From Tricholoma matsutake (lineage: Eukaryota > Basidiomycota > Agaricomycetes > Agaricales > Tricholomataceae): 64,000 nucleotides of DNA. The notes beneath the pieces are model-generated. The model was not told where the DNA came from. It made no database searches and saw nothing but the letters and a program-made list of their open reading frames with translations. Within the stretch, counting starts at the first letter, position 1; each line of letters starts with the position of its first letter. The DNA lies in NCBI GenBank assembly GCA_026075535.2, contig AP026539.1, positions 12,214,001 to 12,278,000 of the forward strand. The letters run 5' to 3'. The position numbers and the translations under genes are program-made. Of the stretch, positions 10,706 through 22,299 are shown one piece after another.

Positions 10706-11266
10706 ATGCCAATGGCCATGCATTCACTGTCATGGTCAATTTGGACACCACTCCTACCACCACTCCAGAATTTGCAGGACTTGCTTCCAATTCTATATCC
10801 ACAGCCTCTGTTGATGCAATGGAATATGAGGGTTGGGTCATCACTGAGGAGGAGCCCATTACTACTGTCAATTGGAGCATTCATACCACTACTTCCAACA
10901 TTACACTCACTGTCGAGCCTCTCAGCCAAACATGTTGTTCTAGTGTCACCACAGATGACTTTTATTGTCGACTCGGGTGTGACAGTACATATCTCACCTA
11001 TCAAGTCTGATTTCCTCACTCTCCATCCCATTCCATCCCGATCTGTCAAAGGCATTGGTGGTTTGACTATTGCTTCCATGGGAGTCGGTGACATAAAGTT
11101 AAGAATAGCCCGAGGTGCATCAATTGTCTTATGTAATGTCCTCTACACTCCTAATTTGGCAGTCCAACTCATTTCAGTTGGAATGTTGGTGGATGACTCC
11201 ATGCCATGCCACATTTTGATAGTGATAAATGCTGAATCATTGATAAATCCACTGATGCACTCATAG
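10706..11266 (+). pseudogene. copia aspartic protease and linker
   Basis: The readable part near 10950-11210 contains FIVDSGVTVHISPIKSDF, with the catalytic D-S-G of retroviral-type aspartic proteases, then KGIGGLTIASMGVGDI and LYTPNLAVQLISVGML. This is the standard copia protease order leading into the GAG-pre-integrase domain. The usual DSGAT/DSGAS is here DSGVT. The segment lies in a different frame from the preceding knuckle-proximal open frame (10582-11010), so at least two shifts separate Gag from protease. The protease would process the Gag-Pol polyprotein in an intact element. Confidence 0.8.
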
Positions 11267-11316
11267 CTCATGGATCAAGAATATCCAAGAAGCTCCATTT
11301 AATTCACATTCACTCA

Positions 11317-12063
11317 GTGTCCATCAACCATGCACTCACTGTTCACGAATCCCAGACTCTGGAGACATGGCATTGTCACCTTGCACATGCAAATTACCAG
11401 TCAATCTGGGACATGGCTAAGAAAGGTACCCTCACAGGTGCACCTATCACATTTATGTTATGGCCACCTAAATGTGAATCATGCATTCTGGGCAAGCAGG
11501 TGAAGATGCCTATCCCAAAGAAGCATGAGGAGGGACTGGGTCATAGAGCAACGAGAAGACTTGAGAAGGTGTGGGTTGATCTGTTGGGTCAACATGCAGT
11601 GAAGTTGCATACCAGAAACTTGTGTGTCATGGATATTGTTGATGATTACACATCATTCCCTTGGGCCATACCCTTGCAAAATAAGGACAATTCTTTTCCT
11701 GAATTGAGAGCTTGGGAACTTGCTCAGGAGAACAAAACAGCACTCAAGGTTGGAACTCACATCACTGATAATGGCGAGCTTAAGTCCCATGAGATGGAAC
11801 AATGGCTGAAATCTCAGGGTATTGACCAATGTTTCATGGCACCACACACATCGGCACATATAGGTCAGGTTGAATGAATGCATAGGACTGTCATGGCTAA
11901 AGCCCATACCATGCACATCTATTCGGGTTTACCTCCATTCCTTTGGGATGAATTTTATCTTACTGCCTCTCATTTGCATGCCAAAACCACTACACGGTCC
12001 CTTGCAGGGAATACTCCTTGGGAACTCTGGTATGGAAAAAAACAAGACTACTCATATATGTGA
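11317..12063 (+). pseudogene. copia integrase (one in-frame stop)
   Basis: Integrase joins element cDNA to host DNA. The N-terminal HHCC zinc domain is visible (WHCHLAHANYQSIW ... CESCILGKQ). The catalytic core follows: an Asp in VWVDLLG, an Asp in ITDNGEL, and a Glu in GQVE about 35 residues on. A single TGA at 11875-11877 directly after that Glu interrupts the frame. The same frame continues with MHRTVMAKAHTMH and GNTPWELWYGKK, the usual end of the core. The DDE triad is therefore kept but the chain is cut. Frames drift again after 12063. Confidence 0.9.
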
Positions 12064-12288
12064 GAGATTGGTTGTAGGGTTTTCCTTCTCATCCCTAACA
12101 AGAATAATCCAAAAATCTTTGAATGCTCACTGGAATGCATCGTGGTTGGTTATTACCCAAAATCCAAATCTTACAGATGTTATGACTGAACCACACACAG
12201 AGTCCACAGTTCCTACCATGTCAGATTCCTTGAGAGTCACAATGGCCATTCACCACCTGCTCCTGTCAATCATGGGCGCAATGATGCC

Positions 12289-12594
12289 ATGGATTCCTCT
12301 GAAGACATAATTTCTTCTTTCATCCCTGTACACCAGGATGGCCATGATGATCAAGACTCATTCCATGAATTTACCCCACCAACCGATCCCACCCCTAATG
12401 TTGATGCTGGTCACATCCCACCCCCGCAGCCCCACATATGTCGCTCCACCCCTATCCCAGTCCCAACCAAAAAGAACCCCAATGGTGGCCCTCCTATCAC
12501 CAGGTTCGCCACTGCAGTGCGAAAATCCCAGGAGAGTGCTACCCGTGTCAAGGAAGCACAGCGGGAATGCAGGTTATCCATGATCACTGCCTGA
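12289..12594 (+). pseudogene. copia spacer between integrase and RT
   Basis: Pro/Ser/Asp-rich, low-complexity linker (SEDIISSFIPVHQDGHDDQD and onward) that ends RECRLSMITA just before a TGA. This is the variable hinge normally found between integrase and reverse transcriptase in copia polyproteins. It has no catalytic role of its own, and is included because it shows that the polyprotein frame continues past the integrase stop. Confidence 0.6.
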
Positions 12595-13455
12595 ATGGAT
12601 CAGGCACCAATCCCTCTGATTGATCATGATCATGACATCATTGAGGAACTCTGTCAATCATTCAACAGTCTTGATATTGGTGATAGAGTGCATCAACTTT
12701 GGGCTCTGATCTCGGAGATGGTGGATTTTGATCCAGAGTCACTTCAATTTGAGGACAAACCAAAAATGTGGGATGAGGAGAAGAACTCTGCTGATGCAAC
12801 ACATTGGGAACAGGGCTACCATGATGAACTACAGTCTCTGAAGGACATGGGGGTTTACAAGTTAGTCCCAATATCCAAGATACCACATGGTAAACATGCT
12901 CAGAAGGGTAAGCCCATCTTCCATGTCAAACACGACGAGATAGGTACAGCGGTCAGATGGAAGGTGCACATGGTTTTTAGAGGCCACAAGCAAGTCTATG
13001 GCAAAGACTATGCTAAAACAACCTCACTGACTGCATGCATGGAATCCTGGCATATCCTTTTGCATATCAAAGCCTCCCTTGGATGGGACACACAGCAGAT
13101 TAACATAAAAACTGCTTTCCTCTATGGCTTGCTTCCTGATGATGAGGTCCAATACATGCAACAGCTGACCGGCTTCAAAGAGCCAGGTAAGTTAGACTGG
13201 GTATGGAGCTCCAGTGTGGCTTATATGGCATGAAGCAAAGCAGGCATATATGGAATCAAACCCTCAATGCACAAATGCTTACTTGGGGGTTTACTTGCCT
13301 TTCATGCAAGTCTTGCATCTATTATCGCAAGACTGACTCTGGGGTCATTATTGCTGCAGTGCATGTTGATGATTACCTCACCATCACTGATTCAAAGGAA
13401 GAGAATGAGCAATTCAAAAGACAAATGTGTCAGGTATGGACAATAGCTGAGCTGG
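12595..13455 (+). pseudogene. copia reverse transcriptase, first part
   Basis: Begins just after a stop and reads the copia RVT_2 pattern: DATHWEQGYHDELQSLKDMG, then a YKLVP block, then RWKVHMVFRGHKQVYGKDY and the region ending INIKTAFLYG. The first catalytic Asp, normally in D-[VI]-K-T-A-F, is Asn here (AAC at 13102-13104), a single G to A change. A frameshift near 13203 moves the frame to CGLYGMKQSRHIWN and the second catalytic box, VHVDDYL. The frame stops where a 4.2 kb TIR element has inserted (target GAGCTGG, 13449-13455). RT continues after 17637. Confidence 0.9.
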
Positions 13456-16400
13456 CACATAGGTAAGCTACAGTGTATCAAATGATATGGTCTATTGAAC
13501 ACATACAATGTATCCAATGATATGGGTTTGATGGATGCTGTCAAACACTCTATTTGTATACATATACATACTGTAGTATCAAATAAATTCACTATTACAA
13601 TCCTTGCTGTCTTATACACTACATATGTGTAATGAATGTAATATATAGCTGAGTGACCTATGCATTCGACACAATTGGCACCGGCACTGGCAATGGCATG
13701 GGGCATTAAAAGGTTGTACAGTGTCATGTATGATATGCTCTGTGTATGCAATAATTAATTTGTTGTAGTATGAAGATTTATAATATGAGGTCGGTGCCAA
13801 GTGCTGCTCAGCAACCCTGTGGCTGTGGTGATGCCAATGCCGCTGATGCTGCGATCTCAAAAAAATCTCCATGCTGAAGGTTGTACAGTGTCATGTATGA
13901 TATACTCAGTAAATGCTCTGTTTGTGTGATAATTAATTTGTTGTAGTATGAAGACTTACAAAATGAGGTTGGTGCTGAGTGCTACTTGGCAACCTGGTCG
14001 CTGTGCTGATGCCGATGCTGATGCCCCCTAAAAAAAATCTCATTGCTGAAGGTTGTAGAGAAAAAGAATTCCCGATGTCGATGCCTCATTTATGAAATAA
14101 TTTATTTATTCAATGTATTATGCAGACCTACAAAATGAGGTTGGTGCTGAGTGCTGCTCAGCAACCCGGTGGCTGTGCCAATGCCAATGCTGATGCTGAT
14201 GCTGCTGCCATCTCAAAAAAATCTCAATGCTGAAGGTTGTACAGTGTCATGTGTGATATACTCAGTAGATGCCCTGTTTTATGCGATAATTAATTTGTTG
14301 TAGTATGAAGATTTATAAAATGAGGTCGGTGCCAAGTCTGCTTGACAACCCAGTGGCTGTGCCAATGCCAATGCATCTAAAAAAAATTCCTGATGCTGAT
14401 GCCTCGTTTATGCAATACTTAATTTCTTCAATGTAGTATGCAGACCTACAAAATGAGGTTGGTGCCAAGTGGTGCTCAGCACTGCAGTGGCTGTGGCCAA
14501 TGCCAATGCCAATGCCACCGAAAAAAAAATCCTGATGCCATACAGTGACATGTATGATAAACTCAGTAAATGCCCTGTTTATGTGATAATTAATTTGTTG
14601 TAGTATGAAGACTTACAAAATGAGGTTGGTGCTGAGTGGTGCTCAGGACCCCAGTGGCTGTGGCCAATGCTGATACCGATGCCCCCGAATTAAAAATCCC
14701 AATGCCATACAGTGACATGTATGATAAACTCAGTAATTGCCCTGTTTATGTGATAATTAGTTTGTTGTAGTATGAAGACCTACAAAATGAGGTCAGTGCT
14801 GAGTGCTGCTCAGCAACCCAGTGGCCCATGCCACCTAAAAAAAATCCTGATGCCAACAGTTGTACAGTGTCACATATGATAAACTCAGTAAAGGCCTCAT
14901 TTAAGTGATAATTAACTTGTTGTGGTATGCAGACCTAGACAATGAACTCAGTGCCGAGGGCTGTTCGGCCCCCCTGTTGCCATGGCCAATGCTACCAAAA
15001 GAAAATTCCTGATGCTGTACAGTGACATGTATGAGAAACTCAGTAAATGCTTTCATTTATGCAATGATCTCTATTCACAATAATTGGGTACTAACCCTCA
15101 ACTCCATCTCCTCCATCGCCATGCACATCCATTGAAGTTATTCAACCTCCAGACTTGGATGTAATTTCCTCCAACATCATACCTCATTCTGTAGGTCTGC
15201 ATACTACAACAAAATGTAAATGAGGCTTTGACTCCACTGAATAAATCATACACCACACTGTGCACCTGGCAGAATTGAGAAATTTTCCTAGGTGGCATTG
15301 GCCAAAGCCACCAGGTTGCTGAGCAGCACTCGGCACTGAGTTCATTGTCTAGGTCTGCATACCACAACAAGTTAATTATCACTTAAATGAGGCCTTTACT
15401 GAGTTTATCATATGTGACACTGTACAACTGTTGGCATCAGGATTTTTTTTAGGTGGCATGGGCCACTGGGTTGCTGAGCAGCACTCAGCACTGACCTCAT
15501 TTTGTAGGTCTTCATACTACAACAAACTAATTATCAAAAAAAAACTGAGTGTATTATATGTGACACTGTACAACCTTTGGCATTGGAATTTTTTTTAGGT
15601 GGCATCAGCCACAGCCAATGGGATGCTGACTAGCACTCAGCATGGACCACATTTTGTAAGTATTTATACTAAAACAAATTAATTACTGCATAAACAGGGC
15701 ATTTACTAAGTTTATCATATATGTAACTGTACAGCATCAGCATTGGCCACACCCACTGGGGTGGTGAGCATCACTTGGCACCAACCTCATTTTGTAGGTC
15801 TGCATACTACAACCAATTAATTCTTGCATAAACAGGGCATTTACTAAGTTTATCATACATGTCACTGTATGGCATTGGGATTTTTTATTCGGTGGCATCA
15901 GTATCAGCATTGGCCACAGCCACTGGGGTCCTGAGCACCACTCAGCACCAACCTCATTTTGTAAGTCTTCATACTACAACAAATTAATTATCACATAAAC
16001 AGGACATTTACTGAGTTTATCATACATGTCACTGTATGGCATCAGCATTTTTTTTTGGTGGCATCGGCATCAGCATTGGCATCAGCCACAGCCACTGGGG
16101 TGCTAAGCACCACTTGCCACCAACCTCATTTTGTCGGTCTGCATACTACATTGAAGAAATTAAGTATTGCATAAATGAGGCATCAGCATCAGGAATTCTT
16201 TTTAGGTGCATCGGCATTGGCATCGGCACAGTCACCAGGTTGCCGAGCAGCACTTGGCACCGACCTCATTTTATAAATCTTTATACTACAACAAATTAAT
16301 TATCACATAAAACAGGGCATTTACTGAGTATATCACACATGACACTGTACAACCTTCAGCATTGAGATTTTTTTGAGACAGCAGTGGCATCCGCAGCGGC

Positions 16401-17636
16401 ATTGGCATTGGCACAGCCACCGGGTTGCTGAGCAGCACTTGGCACCAACCTCATTTTGTAAGTCTTCATACTACAACAAATTAATTATTGCATAAAACAG
16501 GGCATTTACTGAGTATATCACACATGACACTGTACAACCTTCAGCATTGAGATTTTTTGAGATGGCAGTGGCATTGGCAATGGCATTGGCATGGGCACAG
16601 CCACCAGGTTGCCGAGCAGCACTTGTCATCAAACTCATTTTCTAAGTCTTCATACTACAACAAATTAATTATCACACCAACAGGGCATTTACTGAGTTTA
16701 TCATACATGTCACTGTATGGCATCAGGATTTTTTTTTCAGTGGCATCAGCATCGGCATCGGCATCAGCATCGGCCACAACCACTAGGGTGCTGAGCACCA
16801 CTCGGCACCAACCTCATTTTGTAGGTCTGCATACTACATTGAACAAATTAATTATTGCATAAATGAGGCATCGACATCAGGAATTCTTTTTCTCTACAAC
16901 CTTCAGCATTGAGATTTTTTTTAGGTGGCATTGGCATTGGCATCAGCAACAGCCACTGGGGTACCAAGCACCACTCGGCACCAACCTCATTTTGTAGGTC
17001 TGCATACTACATTGAACAAATTAATTATTGCATAAACGGGGCATTGGCATCAGAAATTCTTTTAGGTGGCATTGGCATTGGCATTGGCACACCCACTGGG
17101 TTGCTGAGCAGCACTCGGCAACAACCTCATTTTGTAGGTCTGTATACTACAACAAATTAATTATCACTTAAACGAGGCCTTTACTGAGTTTATCATACAT
17201 GATGCTGTACAACCTTCATCATTGGGGATTTGTTCAGGTGGCATCGGCATTGGCCACAGCCACCAGGCCACTGAGCAGCACTCGGCACCAATCTTACTTT
17301 GTAGGTCTGTGTACTACATAGGTCTAACAAATGAATGCCAACTCCCCATCCTGATTCCCAATGGTGATGCCCAATGGTAGAGCCCCATGCCATTGCTGGT
17401 GCTGTTGCTGGTGCCGATTGTGTCTGATGCATAGGTCACTCAGCTATATATTACATTCATTACCCATATGTAGTGTATAAGACAGCAAAGATTGTAATAG
17501 TGAATTTATTTGATACTACAGTATGTATACATATACATATAGAGTGTTCAACAGCATCCACTGAACCTGTATCATTAGATACATTGTATGTGTTCAATAG
17601 ACCGTATCATTTGATACACTGTAGCTTACCTATCTG
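13456..17636. mobile_element. Giant non-autonomous TIR element with two opposed tandem arrays, inserted in copia RT
   Basis: The ends are long inverted repeats of about 250 bp: CACATAGGTAAGCTACAGTG at the left, mirrored by CACTGTAGCTTACCTATCTG at the right. The 7-bp flanks GAGCTGG are identical (13449-13455 and 17637-17643). The left array (about 13.75-15.05 kb) has roughly 8 units of 130-190 bp, each with GTAGTATGAAGAYYTAYAAAATGAGGT and GCTGCTCAGCAACC. The right array (about 15.3-17.3 kb) has roughly 13 units in the opposite orientation (CAACCTCATTTTGTAGGTCT...). The centre, 15080-15290, is mostly unique. No transposase was seen. The size, arrays and lack of coding suggest an element mobilised in trans. 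Confidence 0.85.
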
Positions 17637-18500
17637 GAGCTGGGTACCGCTCATTTTATTATGGGTATTGCTATCACCTGGGATGGGACGGCACATACTG
17701 TTGCACTGTTGCAGACAGCCCTTATCAACAAGATTATTGAACAATTTGGTCAGAAGGATGCCTATCCAGTATCTGCACCTCTGGAGCCAAGCTTAAAACT
17801 ACACTGCCCTGACCAACACAGTCTATTTCATCACTCAATAAAGCCAACCTTCTCAAGTTGCCTTACAGATCTGTCATTGGTTGCTTGCTTTACCTAGCAA
17901 TTTCCACTCGACCTTACATCTCTTATGCAGTTCAACAATTATCCCAATACCTTCACTTGTACTCGTTTGATCATTGGAATGCCACTATCAGACTCATTCG
18001 GTATCTTAAGGGTACCAGGGATCTCAAACTATACCTAGGTGGTTCCACCCCCACAATCTGCATGTGTTCACTGATTCTGACTGGGCCAACTCTCTTGACA
18101 ACCATTGTATTGTTGGAGGTTATGTATGTTCTCTCAGCTCTGGAGCAGTTTCTGGGTGGTGCATAAACAGAAGGTCATGGTGGCCTGAACTTGTGAGGCT
18201 GAATATGTTGCAACATTTGAGGCTGTGAAGGAGTGCATTTGGTTGCATACATTGCTTCATGCCATTGACTACCAACAGAATTCCCCCACTGTTATTTCAT
18301 GTGACAATAATGCTACCAAGCCTTTATCTGAAGACCCCCTTCTCCATTCCCATGTCAAACACATTGATATTAAATATCATTTTCTACATGAATCTGGCAA
18401 CCTCTCAATCACCTATGTTAATACTTGCAACAACATTGCTGACATGTTCACAAAGGCCTTGGATGTCAAACAATTTACCTACCTTTGGAGTCTCCAATAA
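17637..18500 (+). pseudogene. copia RT end and RNase H
   Basis: This resumes the copia pol after the insertion: MGIAITWDGTAHTVALLQTA and FGQKDAYPVSAPLEP, then, after a frameshift near 17858, SVIGCLLYLAISTRPYISYA and IRLIRYLKGTRDLKLYLGG. These blocks are the standard C-terminal part of copia RT. RNase H follows in a further frame: ECIWLHTLLHAI, PLLHSHVKHIDIKYHFLHE and NNIADMFTKALDVKQF, ending at a stop near 18500, just before the polypurine tract. At least three shifts are needed to read it through, so it is inactive. Confidence 0.9.
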
Positions 18501-18522
18501 TGTGATTCCATGCAATGAGGAG

Positions 18523-18739
18523 TATTCATGGTGAGTGAAAATGCACCTTAGATACATTGCCACCTCAGCCACTTGTATAGAGACTGAGGTGAGCATCATT
18601 TATACCACATCCTCATTGATTGCTACTTACTGTACTTGTAGTCTGATCTTGTTTATACTAGGTACAGTAGATGCGATCCCTCAGTCACTTGTATAGAGAC
18701 TGAGTCTGATCTTGTTTATACTAGGATTAACTTTCTACA
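18523..18739 (+). repeat. copia 3' LTR
   Basis: Follows AATGAGGAG and matches the 5' LTR from TGAAAATGCACCTTAG onwards, ending in the same TTTCTACA. It has about 10-15 extra bases at its start compared with the 5' copy, so the exact first base (18523 to 18532) is uncertain. CCTTC follows at 18740. Confidence 0.85.
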
Positions 18740-18744
18740 CCTTC

Positions 18745-18905
18745 AACCTTACCAGAACCTCAGCTGTAGAGATGCTAGCCAGAGAGTGAATGTCATAAGG
18801 CCAGGAAGGGGCATTGTCAAGGGATCCATATTTTTGCAGTAACTGTTCCATGACAGTGAATACAAAGGTGTAGAAATGATAATCAGATCGATCATTCAAT
18901 ATTGA
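18745..18905 (-). pseudogene. Unidentified minus-strand gene, upstream part cut off by copia
   Basis: Read on minus from about 18905, a frame with DYHFYTFVFTVMEQLLQKY and then LDNAPSWPYDIHSLASISTA runs to the copia 3' boundary. It continues in phase at 9404 if the copia element and one CCTTC are removed. See the downstream part at 8522-9404. The sequence between here and the KDZ end (18905-19290) has no family match that I recognise. Confidence 0.45.
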
Positions 18906-19289
18906 TATTAGTCAGCATCTCAGCACTCAGCACTCATTTGGTGCTAAATTCAAAATGTGCCATGCTGAGCCCTGCCAAGTACTTTATCCAGAGTCTTCAC
19001 AGCTACACATGTGTTGGATGGGCCCACCGCTGAATGTCCCAAAGACTGTTGGCCCACCCAGTGCATCCATAGGCAAACAGTATATGCACCACAGTGCCAG
19101 AAGAGCAGCATGGCACATGCACCAGTTTCCACTGTCAAACAACCAAGTTTCACCAAAAGAGAGTGTACAGGTTTATGACTAGGGTCACAAGTAATGCCAA
19201 AGATGCCCACTGAAATTAAAGCTACTTTGACGTTACATGTGATACACCCCAAACATGATCTAAACCTGGGAATACACTGGTAAATACCT

Positions 19290-21456
19290 TCAGTGAGACC
19301 AATGCCATCTTTGACCAATTGGTGGACTTTTTTTGGCATAAGTAATGGCCCCTGCATTTCCTGCCACAGCTGGGAGTTTGTGGTGGGCAAGCCAGAATTC
19401 TGCATGGTGCAAGAAGTATTGAGTAATCCAAACCATTTCATGCTGAGTAATGCTCAATTCCTCTGACCATTGTTTGTGCTTTGCTTTGGCCTGCAACCAG
19501 TGCACCCTATAGACTACCAGACCATTAAGGGTTAGACATAAACAGGCAGCAGGGCTTACACTCTTTCACCATATCACTCTGTTCCATATCTGCCTTTATA
19601 TTTACTTTCCAGAACCATTCCAGTGGTTCATCCTGTCGATGGGAACCACCCTCGGAGTTGACCTGTCCCACTGAAGAATCTGTGTTGTGACTTTCAGCTG
19701 GTTCCAGTGGAGGACTTGGTATTTGGTTTGAATATCCTCAGATGCACTGAGCTGAACAAGACCATTCTGAGCTGTGTTATAAATTTGATGATGGTGTTGG
19801 ACCCACCAGCTAACTGCATGTACCTTGGACCAGGCTCTACCTTTTTTCAACTTGCTGTTGGCAAGGCAGAGATCATTTCTGAATAAAGATGACTTCTCCC
19901 CCAAAGCCATTCTTACACCATACAAGGCATCATTTGCATGACCTTCCCATAGCTGCAATTCCTTGGTTGCCAGTGCAGTCAGGTCAAGTTCATCGAAGTT
20001 ATCAACCCCAAAAGTGGATGGAAGTGGCAATGGCCAGGTTTTTGCAATGTGCACCATGGATGGTAGAGGCCACACAAGGAAGGGATTATTGTCATCTTCT
20101 GTGTCAGTTTAATAATCTTGCTCTGTGCCTCTGGACATATGTGGAGTAGAATCAGTGAGTGCTTGTATAGCATCAAGGGCCTTATCACTGATACAAGCTG
20201 CTCCTTGAGAAATAAATGCATTGATATGCTTGTCAAGGTTTTCACGTTTTGTTGATATCTCCAGCTTTTCAGCCACTGACAAATAAGACCCCTTGAGTCT
20301 TACATGGTTAAGAAGTGCTAGTCTAATCACAGTCAATAGGGCATGATATTAACTTGACCTGTGGTGCTTACTGTGCTTCTTGCAGTATAAGACCAAGAGA
20401 AAGCCATGAAGGTTCACCCTTTTGGGCACCAGAGCCAGCTTCATCATGAAGGAGGGCCAGTTGGAAGGGATCTTTAGTCGGTGCCACCATACTGACATTT
20501 ATATCATAGATGTCCATAGCTGTGGGATCTTCAAGGTGGTCCTCCTGGGATTTCCTTGCCAGTGTGATCCAAGCTTTAATCTCCTCAGGTTCTGCATTAC
20601 AACTGTACTGAGCAAGGTCACAGTGGCTGTCTTCCACACCTAACATGGCAGCTTTGTAACACCAGCAGTTGACAACAACTAAAACTTTGGTTAGCAAATA
20701 TAGACTTGGATAGACCTAAGATTACCAATATCCAGCATCTTTTTGAAATTGGAATCACCCATATGATTGTCTAGGGTCTCAGTGCATGCTGCAAGAGTCA
20801 CATTTTGTGTGCTGGGAGATATTTCATTCAAAACAGACCAGAGGGACTTGAGAATTTTGCCATCCACATGGCCAGCCCCAGGAATCAAAGTTGGCAAAAA
20901 TCATGCAAAACATTCCCACTTGTGTCCTCCAACATGGAATAATCCAATCCCTTGATACATATCCATGTCATCCAGGAGGGTTAGATAGTCACTTTCTAAA
21001 AACTGCTCTATGAGGTGTTTACAATACTGGCACAATCACATTATAAATAGCAATGAATGCTTTCAGTCCTTTCATGTTTGAATTTTTCAATGCTTGGGAA
21101 AGTGAGTAATCCATACTGGCTTGCCTATATTCTCTGAGCCATGTACTTGTCACACAACATGGACATTGCTCACTGTTCTCCCTTCTGAAAATCGACAACA
21201 GCACCAGGACAGAAAGGCCACAAACCGTAGCACCTCCACCAGTGACATCCAGACCCTTGTGTTTGATGAAGTGATCATTGACAGCATGGTGTTCATTGCA
21301 GGTCAATTTCTGACAAGTGATAATCAGGTGGCAGGCAGATATGGTATTAGTCATGTAGCAACCTCTTTGACTTCTCAGGCAATGGCTAAGTGGGCTTTAT
21401 ATTGGGTTGACTCCATCATGAAGAAATCCCCATGTGTCAGTGGTACATCACAATGA
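19290..21456 (-). pseudogene. KDZ (Kyakuja-Dileera-Zisupton) transposase, decayed
   Basis: KDZ transposases are RNase H-fold DNA transposases expanded in basidiomycetes. Minus-strand blocks occur in family order: HAVNDHFIKHKGLDVTGGGAT (21.3-21.2 kb), then MYQGIGLFHVGGHKWECFA and PTLIPGAGHVDGKILKSLWS (20.97-20.83 kb). These match the recalled KDZ signatures around GIGLFHVHGH and IPGAGQVDGE.ETLW. TLDNHMGDSNFKKM follows (20.8-20.7 kb), then HINAFISQGAA, the LRLALGEKS-like block GHANDALYGVRMALGEKSSL (about 19.93-19.87 kb), and a C-terminal LQAKAKHKQWSEELSITQHEM (19.5-19.4 kb). Multiple stops and shifts lie between the blocks. The cysteine-cluster N-terminal domain seen in many relatives is not visible. 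Confidence 0.85.
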
Positions 21457-21480
21457 GCATTGTCATGGTAGTGATGGATT

Positions 21481-22277
21481 GCGATCAGCATTGGCCACAG
21501 TCACCAAGCTGCTGAGCAGCACTCGGCACCAATTTTATTTTGTAGGTCTGCATACTACATAGGTCTTAACACATGAATACCGACCCCCAATGCTGATCCC
21601 CGATGCCGATTCCCCATGCCGATTCCCAATGGTGATCCCCAATGGTAATGCCCCATGCCATTGCTATTGCCATTGCTATTGCCAGTGCCAGTGCCGATTG
21701 TGTCCAATGCATAGGTCACTGAGCTATATATTACATTCATAACACATATGCAGTGTATAATACAGCAAGGATGTTGAAATATACACCATGGGTTGACACA
21801 TTACCATATGCAGATGTGTCAGCATGTTTGATGCATGCCCTATGTTCAGCTCATCCCTTTGATGCACGGGAACAAACATGATCATGATTACCTTTCTTAC
21901 TATTCTCCTTTGTCTGACAGAATGTATATATACAGGTAGATAGACAATATGCCACCTCAGTCATTTGTACAAGGACTGAGGTGAGCATGATTATGGACAT
22001 CATATTACAAGGATAGCTTACCATACCTTTAGTATAACCTTGTTTACTCTAGGTAACGTATAACTAATAGAGTCATTTGTACAAGGACTGAGTATAACCT
22101 TGTTTATTCTAGGATTGATTCTCTGCAAAGGATTGTAAGAGTGAATTTATTTGATACTACAGTATGTATATATATACATATAGAGTGTTTGACAGCATCC
22201 ACCAAACCCATATCATTTGACACATTGTATGTGTTCAATAGACCATATCATTCAATACACTGTAGCTTACCTATGTG
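21481..22277. mobile_element. Truncated right end of the giant TIR element family
   Basis: Repeats the right arm of the element at 13456-17636. One array unit is present (CTGCTGAGCAGCACTCGGCACC near 21510), then the subterminal GCCATTGC/GCCAGTGCC tract and the terminal repeat ending CACTGTAGCTTACCTATGTG at 22277. No left end is present. It is split by a solo LTR at 21772-22127. Confidence 0.8.
21772..22127 (+). repeat. Solo copia-type LTR
   Basis: Begins TGTTGAAATATACACC and ends TTCTCTGCA, flanked by a perfect 5-bp duplication AAGGA (21767-21771 and 22128-22132). The sequence on either side rejoins exactly to the intact element sequence GCAAGGATTGTAATAGTG found at 13456-17636. It carries the duplicated GACTGAGGTGAG and GACTGAGTATAACCTTG blocks of the other copia LTRs. 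It is the product of LTR-LTR recombination after insertion. Confidence 0.9.
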
Positions 22278-22299
22278 GCACACAAAACAGGCACAGACA

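Larger units (their letters stand above)
9410..18739 (+). mobile_element. Ty1/copia retrotransposon, both LTRs, interrupted by a giant TIR element
   Basis: Bounded by LTRs (9410-9609 and about 18523-18739) and a perfect 5-bp duplication CCTTC (9405-9409 and 18740-18744). Internal order is gag, CCHC knuckle, protease, integrase, reverse transcriptase and RNase H, which is copia order (integrase before RT). GGTTATGGGCC follows the 5' LTR directly and is the likely primer-binding site. The polypurine tract is near AATGAGGAG at 18514-18522. Removing the 13456-17636 insertion leaves an element of about 5.1 kb, a normal copia length. Stops and frameshifts in every domain make it defective. Confidence 0.95.
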
